This document shows, one piece after another, positions 8,755 to 17,245 of a DNA stretch of 64,000 nt. The translations under genes were made by a program, and so were the position numbers. This stretch comes from DATAEY01 sp038199035 (GTDB lineage: Bacteria; Actinomycetota; Thermoleophilia; Solirubrobacterales; Solirubrobacteraceae): positions 1 to 64,000 of the forward strand of contig JBBPZM010000061.1 of NCBI GenBank assembly GCA_038199035.1. The letters run 5' to 3'. The notes beneath the pieces are model-generated. The model searched no databases, was not told where the DNA came from, and was given only the letters and a program-made list of their open reading frames with translations. The number at the start of each line of letters is the position of its first letter. Within the stretch, counting starts at the first letter, position 1.

Positions 8755-8961
8755 ATGGAGGACCGCCGGACGTGGCACGTGCACTGCCTGCGTGAGCGCA
8801 TCGAGCGCTCGCGCTACCGCGTGGACCCGGAGGCGGTGGCGGCGGCTTTCGTCGAGCGCCTCCTTCAGGGGGCCGCTGCTCCCGGCATCCTCGGGGCCAG
8901 CGCCCCGGCGCCTCCTCAGACTTCGTGCTCGAAGCCGTCGAGCTCCAGCTCGCCGCCCTGA
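8755..8961 (+). CDS. Small FlgM-like protein (putative anti-sigma-28 factor)
   Basis: A 68-aa ORF from ATG 8755. Its core, LRERIERSRYRVDPEAVA followed by AAFVERLL, resembles the C-terminal sigma-binding helices of FlgM (the pattern is an Arg/Glu-rich helix, a G/S-x-Y-x-V-D-P turn, then A-x-A-x3-L). FlgM binds and inhibits the flagellar sigma factor FliA. The Ser/Pro tail overlaps the 3' end of thiL on the other strand by 46 bases. No flagellar gene is nearby, so this may be a FlgM-fold protein with another partner, or a chance ORF. Support is the motif and the TYR-VDP spacing only; there is no strong ribosome-binding site. Confidence 0.5.
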   Translation: MEDRRTWHVHCLRERIERSRYRVDPEAVAAAFVERLLQGAAAPGILGASAPAPPQTSCSKPSSSSSPP

Positions 8962-9863
8962 CCGCGCCAGCTCACCGCGGGCGGCCCGGCGACCACCTCG
9001 CCGACCCAGGTGACCGGTCCGGCCTCCTCTGCACGCCGGCGCAGCTCCGGAGCGATGCAGAAGCACAGCTCGTAGTCGTCACCGGCGGTCGCGGCCAGGT
9101 GGCGCGGGTCGCGCCCGAGCTGCGCCGCCACCTCGGCCACCCCGTCGGCCACGGGCAGGCGCTCGAGCTCCAGCTCGAGGCGGGCGCCGCTGCGCCGGCC
9201 GAGGTGGCCGGCGTCGGTGGCCAATCCGTCGGAGAGGTCGATCATGGCGCCAGCGCCGGCCTCGGCCAGCGCGGCCCCGAGGGCCAGGCGCGGCCACGGG
9301 CGGCGATAGGCCGCAGCGAGCTCCGCTGGCCCTGACGCTCGCCCTTCGACCACGGCCAGCCCGGCTCCGGCCGCCCCCAGCGCGCCGCTGACGCCCACGA
9401 GGTCGCCCGCCCGCGCCCCGTCGCGGCCGACCAGGCGCTCGGCGTCGGCGGCCCAGCCGACTACGGTCAGGCAAACGGTGAGCACGGGAGCGGAGGTGAT
9501 GTCGCCGCCGGCGATCGTCACCCCGCACTGCGCGGCCAGCGACTCGGCCCCGCGGCAGAGGGCGAGTACGTCGGCCTCGGCGCTTCGCTCCCCGAGGCCG
9601 AGGGCGATGTAGGCCTCGCCGGCGCTGGCGCCCATGGCGGCGATGTCCGACAGCGCGCCGGCCAGCGCGCGATGGCCGACGTCCTCGTGGGAGAGCTCGC
9701 CGAGGCGGAAGTGCACGCCCTCGACCATCGCGTCGATCGAGGTCACCGAGTACGCGCCGCCCGCCTGCACCACGGCGGCGTCGTCGCCCGTCCACCGCAC
9801 CACCCGCCCTGAGCGCGGCTCGATCGTCCGCTCGATGGCCTCGATCAGCGCGCGCTCGCGCAC
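8916..9863 (-). CDS. thiL: Thiamine-monophosphate kinase
   Basis: A 315-aa enzyme that phosphorylates thiamine monophosphate to thiamine pyrophosphate with ATP. It belongs to the PurM/SelD ATP-binding fold. Visible motifs are GDDAAVV (metal and nucleotide binding), SIDAMVEGVHF, the helix ALAGALSDIAAMGA, GGDITSAP, and DLSDGLATDAGHL near residue 215. The length matches ThiL. The start is GTG 9863, only 13 bases after the stop of infA, so the two are probably co-transcribed. No other thiamine gene is in the window. Confidence 0.93.
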   Translation of the reverse strand: MRERALIEAIERTIEPRSGRVVRWTGDDAAVVQAGGAYSVTSIDAMVEGVHFRLGELSHEDVGHRALAGALSDIAAMGASAGEAYIALGLGERSAEADVLALCRGAESLAAQCGVTIAGGDITSAPVLTVCLTVVGWAADAERLVGRDGARAGDLVGVSGALGAAGAGLAVVEGRASGPAELAAAYRRPWPRLALGAALAEAGAGAMIDLSDGLATDAGHLGRRSGARLELELERLPVADGVAEVAAQLGRDPRHLAATAGDDYELCFCIAPELRRRAEEAGPVTWVGEVVAGPPAVSWRGQGGELELDGFEHEV

Positions 9864-9876
9864 GGCCGGGCCGGCC

Positions 9877-10095
9877 TCAGCGGTGGCGGTAGATGATCCG
9901 CGCGCGGTCGAGGTCGTAGGGCGAGAGCTCGCAGCGGACCCGGTCGCCCGGGAGGATCCGGATGCGGAAGCGGCGCATCTTGCCGGCCACGTGCCCGAGC
10001 ACGGTGTGCCCGTTGTCGAGCTTGACGCGGAACATGGCGTTGGGGAGGGCCTCGACGACCTCTCCCTCGAACTCGACCTTCTCTTCCTTGGCCAC
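9877..10095 (-). CDS. infA: Translation initiation factor IF-1
   Basis: A single OB-fold protein that occupies the 30S A site during initiation. From GTG 10095 the product is 72 aa, the canonical IF-1 length, beginning VAKEEKVEFEGEVVEALPN and containing MFRVKLDNGH and the ending RARIIYRHR. A TTG two codons upstream (10101) is less likely because IF-1 normally starts MAKE. Unusually, it is followed by thiL and not embedded in the rpsM/rpoA ribosomal-protein cluster, so this could be a second or relocated copy. The 201 bases between it and the PBP gene on the same strand hold no gene I can support. Confidence 0.96.
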   Translation of the reverse strand: MAKEEKVEFEGEVVEALPNAMFRVKLDNGHTVLGHVAGKMRRFRIRILPGDRVRCELSPYDLDRARIIYRHR

Positions 10096-10296
10096 GGTCA
10101 AAGCCTAGACGGTTGAGCCCGAATCCCGGTGCCCGCGGGTGCCGATCCAGCGCAGACATGGCACGCCATCGGCGGTGGCGGGATGAGGAATCAGCCGTCG
10201 AGACGGTGCCTCCGCGGCTCACCGTCCGGTGGCAGCCCCTCCTCTCCTCGCAGGACAGTGGACCGCCCGCTGTCAAGCCGGCCGCCCGCGCGATCG

Positions 10297-10560
10297 TCAG
10301 CCAGGGGCGCCGGTCCCGCCGCCGGTGGCTCCCCCGCCACCGCCTTTCCCACCGCCGTTTCCGCCACCGCCTTTCCCACCGCCGCCACCGATGCCCCCGC
10401 CTCCCTGGCCGCCGCCTCCCTGGCCGCCTCCGCCCCCACCGCCACCGGTGCTGCTCGGAGCCTGCTGGGGCCGGGCCTCGTAGTACTGGGGGTTGTAGCG
10501 GCCGCCGCCACCGCCGCTGTAGCTGCCGCCGCCTCCCCCGCCCGAGCTGCCGCCGTAGCC
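10297..10560 (-). repeat. Gly-rich low-complexity C-terminal tail of the PBP
   Basis: The last 85-90 codons of the penicillin-binding protein encode mostly Gly, with interspersed Ser, Tyr, Gln and Lys (GGGGQGGGG and GGGKGG units). The DNA is a near-tandem array of GGN codons with (CCGCCA)-like units on the plus strand. The tail lies outside the membrane and probably forms a flexible arm that reaches through the peptidoglycan. Such arrays expand and contract easily and are prone to assembly error. Confidence 0.85.
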
Positions 10561-12525
10561 GTAGGAGTGGCCGTTGTAGCCGTAGTTGCGATCCGAGGAC
10601 GTACCCGTCTTCGAGTACTTGCCGAAGAAGGCACTGAACTTCGCCCCTTCCTTGGGCACCGTGAAGTCGGCGCAGTCCCCGCCCGCCGCCTGGCTCATGT
10701 AGTCGTGCCACATCGACGCGGGCGTGCTCCCGCCGGTGATCCCGGGCATGGAGACCTTGGCGTTGGGATAGCCCATCCACACCGATGTCGTCAGATGCGG
10801 TGTGTAGCCGACGAACCACGCGTCGGTGTAGTCGTCGACGGTGCCGGTCTTCCCCGCGGCCGGGCAGCCGATGTTCGCTCCCGTGCCCGTGCCGCGCTGG
10901 ATGTTCTGCTCGAGGATCTTGGTCGCCTCGTAGGTCGTGGCCTGCGAGAAGGTGCGGGTGCCCTTGGGGTTGCCGAGGTCCTCGGACTTGCCGTCGGGGA
11001 AGACCACCTTCTTGACGGCGATCGGCTGGTGGCGGATCCCGCCCGAGGCCAGCGTGGCGTAGGCGTCGGCCATCTCGAGCGGGGAGACGCCCAGGCGCAG
11101 CCCGCCCAGGCCCTCGGCGGGATAGCCGTCGAGGTGGGTCTTGATCCCCATGTCGTAGGCCGCCTTGCGCACCTCGTCGGGCCCGACGTCGAGGTCGAGC
11201 TGGGCGAAGACCGTGTTGTCGGACTGCAGGGTGGCCTGGACGAGGTTGATGCGCCCCAGGTAGGAGTGCGAGTAGGTCTGCACCTTCCACGGGCCGTACT
11301 TGGTGTTGAGATCCAGCGGGCGCGACACATAGGTCGTGGTGTTGGGGTCGATTCCCTGGCGCAGGGCGGCCATGAGCACCATGACCTTGAACGTCGACCC
11401 CGCCTGACGGCGGCCCTGGGCGGCGTAGTTGTACTGGTTCTTCCCGTAGCTCCCGGTGGAGGCCATGGCCCGGATGTAGCCGTTGCGGGGATCGATCGAG
11501 ACGATCGCGCCGGAGGGCCCGCCCTGGCCGAGGTGGGAGTTGAGGGACTCGCGCGCCTGCTTCTGCTTGTCGAGGTCGATCGTCGTGTAGATCTTCAGCC
11601 CGCCCTTGCGCAGGGTGGAGATCCCGTAGCGCTCGATCAGCTGCTCCTTGACGTAGTCGAAGAAGTAGCTCTCCTTGCGCGCCGTGTAGTAGGTGTTGTG
11701 CTTGACCCCCAGCGAGCTGTGCTGGGCGTCGAGAGCGGCGGCCGAGGAGATCATGTGCAGCTTGGCCATCTGCTGGAGGACCTTGTTGCGCCGCGCCGTG
11801 GCCTCCTTGGGGTCGCGGAAGGGGTTGTAGACCGACGGGGCCTGGGGCAGACCCGCCAGCAGCGCGGCCTGCGACAGGGTCAGGTCCTCGACCGGCTTGT
11901 CGAAGAACACCCGCGAGGCGGCGGCGGCGCCCACTGCGGTCTGCCCCCCGACCGTCCCGTAGGGGACGCTGTTGAGGTAGCTGGTGAGGATCCAGTCCTT
12001 GGAGCGCTCGTTTTCGAGCTCCTCGGCCAGCTTGGCCTCGCGGATCTTGCGCTGGAAGTCGCGCTTGGGGTTCTGGATGTAGAGGTTGCGGACGAGCTGC
12101 ATGGTGATCGTCGAGCCGCCCTGGACCGCCCGCCCGTTCTTGAGGTTCTTGATCGCCGCCCGTACGACGCCCTCGTAGTCGACGCCCCGGTGGTGGAAGT
12201 AGCGCTGGTCCTCGATGGCGACGGTGGCCTGCTTGAGCTTCTCGGGCAGCTGCCCGCTCTTGACCGGGTTGCGCAGCTCGTCGTTCTGGATGAATCCGAG
12301 GCGCTTGCCGTTGGAGGCGTAGACGGAGGAGGTCGCGCCCTTGTTGATGGGCTGGAGCGCGTCGATGTTGGGAGCGCCGGCGGTGACGCTGACGATGTAG
12401 CCGACGACCACCAGCGCGCTGGTGAAGGCGACCACCACCAGCAAGCCCGTCAGAGCCATGAAGCTGCGCTTGACTGGGCTGCCCCGGTGCTGATGGCGCA
12501 GCCGCTGTCGCTGTCGTCGGGTCAT
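10297..12525 (-). CDS. Class A penicillin-binding protein (bifunctional transglycosylase/transpeptidase)
   Basis: A 742-aa PBP1A-type enzyme that polymerises and cross-links peptidoglycan outside the membrane. A short basic cytoplasmic segment precedes a TM helix (about 22-44). The GT51 transglycosylase domain has AIEDQRYFHHRGVD (catalytic Glu) and GGSTITMQLVRN. The transpeptidase domain has the S-x-x-K motif in GSTFK, SDN, and KTGTVDDYTDAWFVGY. After about residue 655 comes a Gly-rich tail. The start is uncertain: ATG 12525 gives the family-like MTRRQRQR N-terminus, while ATG 12585 adds 20 residues but would overlap a TAACAT -10-like box (12584-12589, minus strand). Divergent from the mannosyltransferase gene. 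Confidence 0.93.
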   Translation of the reverse strand: MTRRQRQRLRHQHRGSPVKRSFMALTGLLVVVAFTSALVVVGYIVSVTAGAPNIDALQPINKGATSSVYASNGKRLGFIQNDELRNPVKSGQLPEKLKQATVAIEDQRYFHHRGVDYEGVVRAAIKNLKNGRAVQGGSTITMQLVRNLYIQNPKRDFQRKIREAKLAEELENERSKDWILTSYLNSVPYGTVGGQTAVGAAAASRVFFDKPVEDLTLSQAALLAGLPQAPSVYNPFRDPKEATARRNKVLQQMAKLHMISSAAALDAQHSSLGVKHNTYYTARKESYFFDYVKEQLIERYGISTLRKGGLKIYTTIDLDKQKQARESLNSHLGQGGPSGAIVSIDPRNGYIRAMASTGSYGKNQYNYAAQGRRQAGSTFKVMVLMAALRQGIDPNTTTYVSRPLDLNTKYGPWKVQTYSHSYLGRINLVQATLQSDNTVFAQLDLDVGPDEVRKAAYDMGIKTHLDGYPAEGLGGLRLGVSPLEMADAYATLASGGIRHQPIAVKKVVFPDGKSEDLGNPKGTRTFSQATTYEATKILEQNIQRGTGTGANIGCPAAGKTGTVDDYTDAWFVGYTPHLTTSVWMGYPNAKVSMPGITGGSTPASMWHDYMSQAAGGDCADFTVPKEGAKFSAFFGKYSKTGTSSDRNYGYNGHSYGYGGSSGGGGGGSYSGGGGGRYNPQYYEARPQQAPSSTGGGGGGGGQGGGGQGGGGIGGGGGKGGGGNGGGKGGGGGATGGGTGAPG

Positions 12526-12659
12526 GAGGGCGGACGGCGCATCGAGGCTGCGCGGAGCGGGTGCATCGCGCGCGCGGCGGCTCATGTTAGAGAACCGCGA
12601 GCCAGGGTTCGAACGGTTGGTAGCGAGCTGGCGCGCGGGGGCTGGCAAGATCGTGCGGC

Positions 12660-14060
12660 ATGGCCGCCGAGCCGACCCCCATCGTTCCGGCCCGTGGTGG
12701 CTGGCGCGCGGGGCGGAGGCAGGGCAGCGCCACCGCGGCCGCAAAAGGCGGTCGGCGACGGGGCGCGCTCGACGCCGGGCTGGCTCGCGCGCGTGAAGCC
12801 GAGGGGCTGGCCGCGGGCTGGCGGGCGCTGTGGGTGTCGCGCTTGCTGGTGTGGGCTGGCGGCCTGCTCGGGATGCTGGTCTGGCCGACGGTCTCGCGCG
12901 CTCCGGGCTGGCGGGGCTTCGACCCGGGGGGCCTGACCTCGCCGTTCGGCGCGGCGGGCGACCTGCTGGTGGCCCCGGCCGCGCGCTGGGACTCCGTCTG
13001 GTACCTGGAGATCGCCCGCGGGGGCTACGGCGGGGCTCCCGCCCGGGCGGCGTTCTTTCCCCTCTATCCCCTGGCCGTCCGAGCCCTCGGCGCCCCGGCG
13101 GCCGCGCTCGGAGGCGGCGAGCGGGCCTATGTGGCAGCCGGGGTGGCGATCTCCCTGGCGGCGCTGCTCGCCGGGCTGGTGATCGTTCACCGACTCGGCG
13201 TCCTGGACCTCGGCCCGTCGGTGGCTGGAAGGGCGGTGTGGCTCCTGGCGCTCTTCCCGACCGCCTTCGCCTTCTCGGCGGTCTACAGCGAGTCGCTGTT
13301 CCTAGCCCTCTCCGCCGGCACCCTCTACGCCGGGCGGCTCGGACGCTGGCGCTGGGCGGGGGTGCTCGGCGGCCTGGCCGCCGCGACACGCAGCACCGGC
13401 CTGCTGCTCGTGGTCCCGCTCGTCCTGCTCTATCTCTACGGACCGCGGGCCGACCGGCCCGCCCCGGGTGCGCAGGGCTCGATGGGTCCCCGCCATCCCG
13501 TCCGCGCCGACCTGGCCTGGGTTCTCCTCGTCCCGGCTGGCCTCGCCGCCTACATGGCGCACCTCGCCCTCGTCACCGGCGACCCGCTCTCGCCCTTCAG
13601 CGTCGGCCACCTCTGGTACCGGCACCTCTCGGGCCCGCTGGGTGGGGCGTGGGAGGGTGCGGTCGCCGCCTTTGCCGGCGCGCGGCAGCTGCTGTCCGGG
13701 TCGCGCGCGCCGGTGTTCTTCACCGCGGCGGGGGGTGACCCGTTCTTCGTCGCAGCCCACAACCTCGGGAACCTGCTCTTCCTCATGGTCGCCGTGGTCG
13801 GGCTCGTCGCGGCGCTGCGCCGGCTGCCCCTTGCCTACGGCGCCTGGGCGCTGTGCGGCCTGATCGTGGCGATCTCGTTCCCCGTCGGGCCCGAGCCGCT
13901 GGCCTCCCTGCCCCGCTACCTCGCCGTGCTCTTCCCGCTCCACATGGGACTGGCGGCGTGGCTGCGCTCGCGCCGGGCGACGGGGATGGCGCTCGGGCTG
14001 AGCGCCGCCGGCCTGGTGGCGCTCTCGGGCGCCTTCGCCGCCTGGCAGTGGGTGGCGTGA
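12660..14060 (+). CDS. PIG-V-type mannosyltransferase family membrane protein
   Basis: A 466-aa polytopic membrane protein resembling the GPI mannosyltransferase 2/PIG-V (GT-C) superfamily, which moves mannose from a polyprenyl-phosphate donor to a lipid acceptor. A basic cytoplasmic N-terminus (about 50 aa) is followed by about ten hydrophobic segments. Family-like motifs are RWDSVWYLEIA in the first extracytoplasmic loop, AFFPLYP, and FPTAFAFSAVYSESLFL, then RSTGLLL. The role is probably envelope glycolipid or protein mannosylation. ATG 12660 lies 8 bases after CAAGAT. The downstream HAD gene starts inside its stop codon. Confidence 0.75.
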   Translation: MAAEPTPIVPARGGWRAGRRQGSATAAAKGGRRRGALDAGLARAREAEGLAAGWRALWVSRLLVWAGGLLGMLVWPTVSRAPGWRGFDPGGLTSPFGAAGDLLVAPAARWDSVWYLEIARGGYGGAPARAAFFPLYPLAVRALGAPAAALGGGERAYVAAGVAISLAALLAGLVIVHRLGVLDLGPSVAGRAVWLLALFPTAFAFSAVYSESLFLALSAGTLYAGRLGRWRWAGVLGGLAAATRSTGLLLVVPLVLLYLYGPRADRPAPGAQGSMGPRHPVRADLAWVLLVPAGLAAYMAHLALVTGDPLSPFSVGHLWYRHLSGPLGGAWEGAVAAFAGARQLLSGSRAPVFFTAAGGDPFFVAAHNLGNLLFLMVAVVGLVAALRRLPLAYGAWALCGLIVAISFPVGPEPLASLPRYLAVLFPLHMGLAAWLRSRRATGMALGLSAAGLVALSGAFAAWQWVA

Positions 14061-14746
14061 GCCGGCCGCGGGCCGTCCTGCTCGACGCCCTGGGGACCCT
14101 GCTGGCGCTGGAGCCCCCGGCGCCCGCCCTGCGAGACCAGCTGCGGGCCCGCTTCGGGCTAGAGGTGACGGCGGGCGAGGCGGAGCGGGCGATGGCGGCG
14201 GAGATCGCCTTCTACCGGGCGCATATCCTCGAGGGTCGCGACGCTGACGCCCTGGCCGCTCTGCGTGCCCGCTGCACTGACGTCGTGGCCAGGGCGCTCG
14301 GCGCGGGCGTTCGCGACCTCGATCGCCGCGAGCTGGGCGAGGCGCTGCTCGGGGCCCTGCGCTTCACGGCGTTCCCCGACGTCCCCGGGGCGCTCGACGC
14401 CATGAGGGCGCGCGGGCTGCGCCTGGTCGTGGTCTCCAACTGGGACTGCTCGCTGCCCGACGTGCTGGGACAGGCCGGGCTGCGTCAGCGCGTCGACGCC
14501 GTGGTGACGTCGGCCGAGGTCGCAGCGGCCAAGCCGGACCCGGCGATCTTCGAGCGGGCGCTGGCGCTGGCGGGGGTGGCGCCCGGCGCCGCCCTCCACG
14601 TCGGCGACTCCGCCCACGAGGACGTCGCTGGGGCGCGGGCGGCGGGGATCGAGCCGGTCCTCGTCGTGCGGGATCGCGCGACGCCGCTGCCGGTCGGGCT
14701 GCGCGCGGTGCGCTCACTACGCGAACTGGCAGCGCTCAGCCGCTGA
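14057..14746 (+). CDS. HAD-superfamily hydrolase (subfamily IA phosphatase)
   Basis: A 229-aa HAD hydrolase with a core Rossmann fold and a helical cap (about residues 20-95). Motif I is LLDALGTLL, with nucleophile Asp and Ala at +2; this DALGT variant is common in the subfamily. Motif II is VVSNWD, motif III lies in AAAKPDPAIF, and motif IV is HVGDSAHEDVAGA. The substrate is probably a small phosphorylated metabolite and cannot be named from sequence. I chose GTG 14057 because it overlaps the upstream stop (GTGA) and immediately precedes motif I; the reading frame extends further upstream as a shadow of the mannosyltransferase gene. Confidence 0.88.
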   Translation: MSRPRAVLLDALGTLLALEPPAPALRDQLRARFGLEVTAGEAERAMAAEIAFYRAHILEGRDADALAALRARCTDVVARALGAGVRDLDRRELGEALLGALRFTAFPDVPGALDAMRARGLRLVVVSNWDCSLPDVLGQAGLRQRVDAVVTSAEVAAAKPDPAIFERALALAGVAPGAALHVGDSAHEDVAGARAAGIEPVLVVRDRATPLPVGLRAVRSLRELAALSR

Positions 14747-14781
14747 CCGGTTCGGGCTCATCGGCGGCGTAATCTCAGGGA

Positions 14782-15663
14782 ATGGCCGCGCAGGAGCCCG
14801 CCGTCCCGGTCCGCCCGGGCCCGCCGCCGCTTTCGCCCGAGCGGCCGGAGAACGCGCCTACTTCCTCGCCGCGCTGGCCGGGCTGGACGGCGCCGGTCGC
14901 CCTCGTCGCCGCGCTCGGCGCCACCCTCTTCGGCGGGGCGGTGATCGGCGGGATCTCCGCGGCGGCCGGCGCCGACATCGCCAAGCCGCCGCCCGCGGTG
15001 GTCATCGTCGGGACGGCCTTCCAGGACCTCGCGTTCGTGTTCAGCGCCCTGCTCTTCGCGCGGATCGTCGCCCCGCCGCGCCCCTGGCAGTTCGGGCTCG
15101 TCCGGCTCGGCATCGGACGCTGGATCGGGTGGGCGCTGGCCACCTGGATCTTCTTCCTCGTCGTCCTCGCGGCGTGGAGCAGCGCCCTTGGGCTGCACCA
15201 GCGCGACGACCTCCCGGCCCAGCTCGGCATCGATCGCAGCGCGGTGGCGCTGGTCGCGGTGACGGTGCTCGTTACGGTGGTCGCGCCGATCTGCGAGGAG
15301 CTGTTCTTCCGGGGTTACTTCTTCACGGCGCTGCGGTCCTGGGCAGGCCCGTGGCTGGCCGCTGTCATCACCGGCGCGGTCTTCGGCGCGATCCACGGGT
15401 TCTCGGCGCCGGTGGGCTTCCTGGTCCCGCTCGGAGCCTTTGGCTTCGGCCTGTGCCTGCTCTACTGGCGCACGGGCTCGCTGTACCCGTGCATGTCGGC
15501 CCACGCGCTGAACAACTCGTTCGCGCTGGGGGTCACCCAGCACTGGCTGTGGTGGGAGGTCGTGACGGTGATGGTGGCCGCGAATGCGGTCATCGCCGTC
15601 ATCGTCCTGAGCGTGGGCCGCGGGAAGGGCGCGGCCCCCCGGCCGGCGCCCGCCCTGTCCTGA
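14782..15663 (+). CDS. CPBP-family intramembrane metalloprotease (CAAX protease/Abi)
   Basis: A 293-aa membrane protein with about seven to eight hydrophobic segments. The CPBP signature is clear: CEELFFRGY (the EExxxR motif), then VFGAIHG, then SAHALNNSF, which supply the Glu and His residues that bind the catalytic metal in the membrane. A Pro-rich cytoplasmic N-terminus (about 40 aa) comes first. Bacterial members cleave membrane substrates or act in bacteriocin immunity; the substrate here is unknown. ATG 14782 lies 6 bases after TAATCT (14770-14775), suggesting a leaderless start. Confidence 0.88.
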   Translation: MAAQEPAVPVRPGPPPLSPERPENAPTSSPRWPGWTAPVALVAALGATLFGGAVIGGISAAAGADIAKPPPAVVIVGTAFQDLAFVFSALLFARIVAPPRPWQFGLVRLGIGRWIGWALATWIFFLVVLAAWSSALGLHQRDDLPAQLGIDRSAVALVAVTVLVTVVAPICEELFFRGYFFTALRSWAGPWLAAVITGAVFGAIHGFSAPVGFLVPLGAFGFGLCLLYWRTGSLYPCMSAHALNNSFALGVTQHWLWWEVVTVMVAANAVIAVIVLSVGRGKGAAPRPAPALS

Positions 15664-15752
15664 GCGCGGCGGGCGCAGGGGCCGGCCGATCCGCTTCCCT
15701 TTCCCGGTGCCGACGCCTTTCCGCGGTCCCTTGACGTACGATGCCGGCGCCG

Positions 15753-16808
15753 ATGCGCCGCCGACTCTCCCGTTCGCTGAGCTTCGCCGTCGCCCTTGCG
15801 GCCTTCGCCGCGCCCCCTGCCGGCGCCGCTGCCCCCTCGCCCCCACCGAACGCCGGATCGTCGCCCACCTCGCCGCCCGTGGCCGCGGGCATGAGCCTGG
15901 CCTTCGAGCGCCAGTTCCACCTCGGCGCCCAGAACGTGGCCATGCAGGGGCAGACGCTGCGGCTGCGCGGCACGACCGCCGGCGAGCTGGTCGGCCAGGT
16001 CGTGACCGTGCGCGTGAACGTCGGGCCCCGCCGGATCGTGCTCGTGCGCCGGACCGCCACGCGGACCGCCGGCCACGGCGAGTTCACCGTCGACTTCCGC
16101 GTCGCGCGCGCCGGGGTCGTCCATGCCAGCGCCCTGCACGACGCCAACGCCACCGTAGGGCGCCTGGCCGCGGAGTCCCCGCTGGTCAGCGCGTTCATCC
16201 CGGTGGCCGGAGCGGGCGCTCGAGGTCTGCGGGTCCGCTTCCTCCAGCAGCGCCTGGCCCGCCTGCACTACGGCGTGGCCGTCACCGGCTACTACAACGG
16301 CGAGACCGCCCGTGCCGTGCTGGCCTACCGCAAGGTCAACGTCATGGCCCGTGTCTCCTCGGCCAGCCGGGCGGTCTTCGGCCGCCTGGCCGTGATGCGC
16401 GGCGGCTTCCCGCTCTACTACCCGACGCACGGCCGCCACGTCGAGGCGGACCTCGGCCGTCAGGTCCTGGCCCTCGTCAATCCCGGCGGAAGCGTCTACC
16501 GCGTCTATCCCATGTCGTCGGGCAAGCCCTCCACGCCGACGGTGCGCGGCGGCTTCCACGTCTACTCGAAGACGCCGGGAACCAACGGGCTCGGCATGGT
16601 GGACTCGAACTACTTCATCGGCGGCTACGCCATCCACGGCTACCACAGCGTGCCCACCTACGCCGCCAGCCACGGGTGCCTGCGCATCCCCATCCCCGCC
16701 GCCGGCTTCGTCAACCGCTGGCTGCGCATCGGCACGCGGGTCGACGTCTTCTACCGCAACCGCCGCGTCCCGACGCACCAGCGGATCAACCCGCACGCCG
16801 GGCCGTAG
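15753..16808 (+). CDS. L,D-transpeptidase (YkuD) with peptidoglycan-binding-like domain
   Basis: A secreted enzyme that forms 3-3 peptide cross-links in peptidoglycan. A signal peptide (to about residue 27) is followed by a beta-rich linker region, a peptidoglycan-binding-1-like helical repeat (VRFLQQRLARLHYGVAVTGYY), and the C-terminal YkuD domain. The catalytic motif is IHGYHSVPTYAASHGCLRIP: His in IHG, then the SHGC box with Cys309. The final Arg-Ile replaces the more usual Arg-Met/Leu-Asn. I chose ATG 15753 because a TACGAT box (15737-15742) ends 10 bases before it and overlaps the alternative ATG at 15741. The product is 351 aa. Confidence 0.88.
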   Translation: MRRRLSRSLSFAVALAAFAAPPAGAAAPSPPPNAGSSPTSPPVAAGMSLAFERQFHLGAQNVAMQGQTLRLRGTTAGELVGQVVTVRVNVGPRRIVLVRRTATRTAGHGEFTVDFRVARAGVVHASALHDANATVGRLAAESPLVSAFIPVAGAGARGLRVRFLQQRLARLHYGVAVTGYYNGETARAVLAYRKVNVMARVSSASRAVFGRLAVMRGGFPLYYPTHGRHVEADLGRQVLALVNPGGSVYRVYPMSSGKPSTPTVRGGFHVYSKTPGTNGLGMVDSNYFIGGYAIHGYHSVPTYAASHGCLRIPIPAAGFVNRWLRIGTRVDVFYRNRRVPTHQRINPHAGP

Positions 16809-16878
16809 GTCACGACCGCGGGCTTGGGGCCGGTAGCCGGGCCGCTCTGCGCGTCGACCCGGCCCGCGGCGGGGGCGC

Positions 16879-17241
16879 TCAGGCCCGTGAGCGAACGTAG
16901 CGGGCGAGGAAGCCCAGGCCGAGGCCGTAGACGAGCATGGCCAGCAGCGTCGGGATGCCCTGGCTGACCCAGCGGTTGCTCGAGGCCACGACGCCGGAGA
17001 ACGGGCTCAGCAGAGCGCGATCCGCGTCATCGATCGCCCTGCGTGGACCGCGCTCGGGCGCCGGTGCGGCCGGTGTCGCGGGGCTCGGGGAGCCCGAGTC
17101 GACGACCTCGATCTGCTGATGGCGCGACGCGCTGCTCAGCTCGTTGACCGCGAACAGCACGAAGGCCACGGCCACGATCAGCGTGGCCACGACGGCCACG
17201 GCGCGGAGGGCCCCGTCGATCACGGCATCTAGAATCGACAC
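16879..17241 (-). CDS. Small membrane protein, unknown function
   Basis: From GTG 17241 a 120-aa protein with two hydrophobic segments: ALRAVAVVATLIVAVAFVLFAV near the N-terminus and GIPTLLAMLVYGLGLGFLARYV near the C-terminus. A Pro/Ala/Arg-rich loop of about 45 residues lies between them. I recognise no family. It is divergent from pyrE, with only 4 bases between the start codons, so its promoter would lie inside pyrE or the start is further in (GTG 17223). Its codon pattern and hydrophobic periodicity support a real gene. Longer starts run antisense into pyrE and are unlikely. Confidence 0.6.
   Translation of the reverse strand: MSILDAVIDGALRAVAVVATLIVAVAFVLFAVNELSSASRHQQIEVVDSGSPSPATPAAPAPERGPRRAIDDADRALLSPFSGVVASSNRWVSQGIPTLLAMLVYGLGLGFLARYVRSRA
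17230..17235 (+). promoter_or_regulatory. -10 box of pyrE, leaderless arrangement
   Basis: TAGAAT ends 10 bases before the GTG start of pyrE, with no Shine-Dalgarno sequence between. This spacing puts the transcription start at or next to the start codon. There is no -35 match. The box lies inside the start region of the divergent membrane-protein gene, so the two genes share or compete for this short stretch. Confidence 0.45.
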
Positions 17242-17245
17242 GTCG

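Noticed and set aside
12601..12650. GGGTTCGAACGG resembling a tRNA T-loop
   Set aside because: No acceptor stem, anticodon arm or D-arm pairs around it.
10129..12936. 935-codon plus-strand frame opposite the PBP gene
   Set aside because: Antisense shadow of the PBP; no domain motif, and the true PBP motifs are all on the minus strand.
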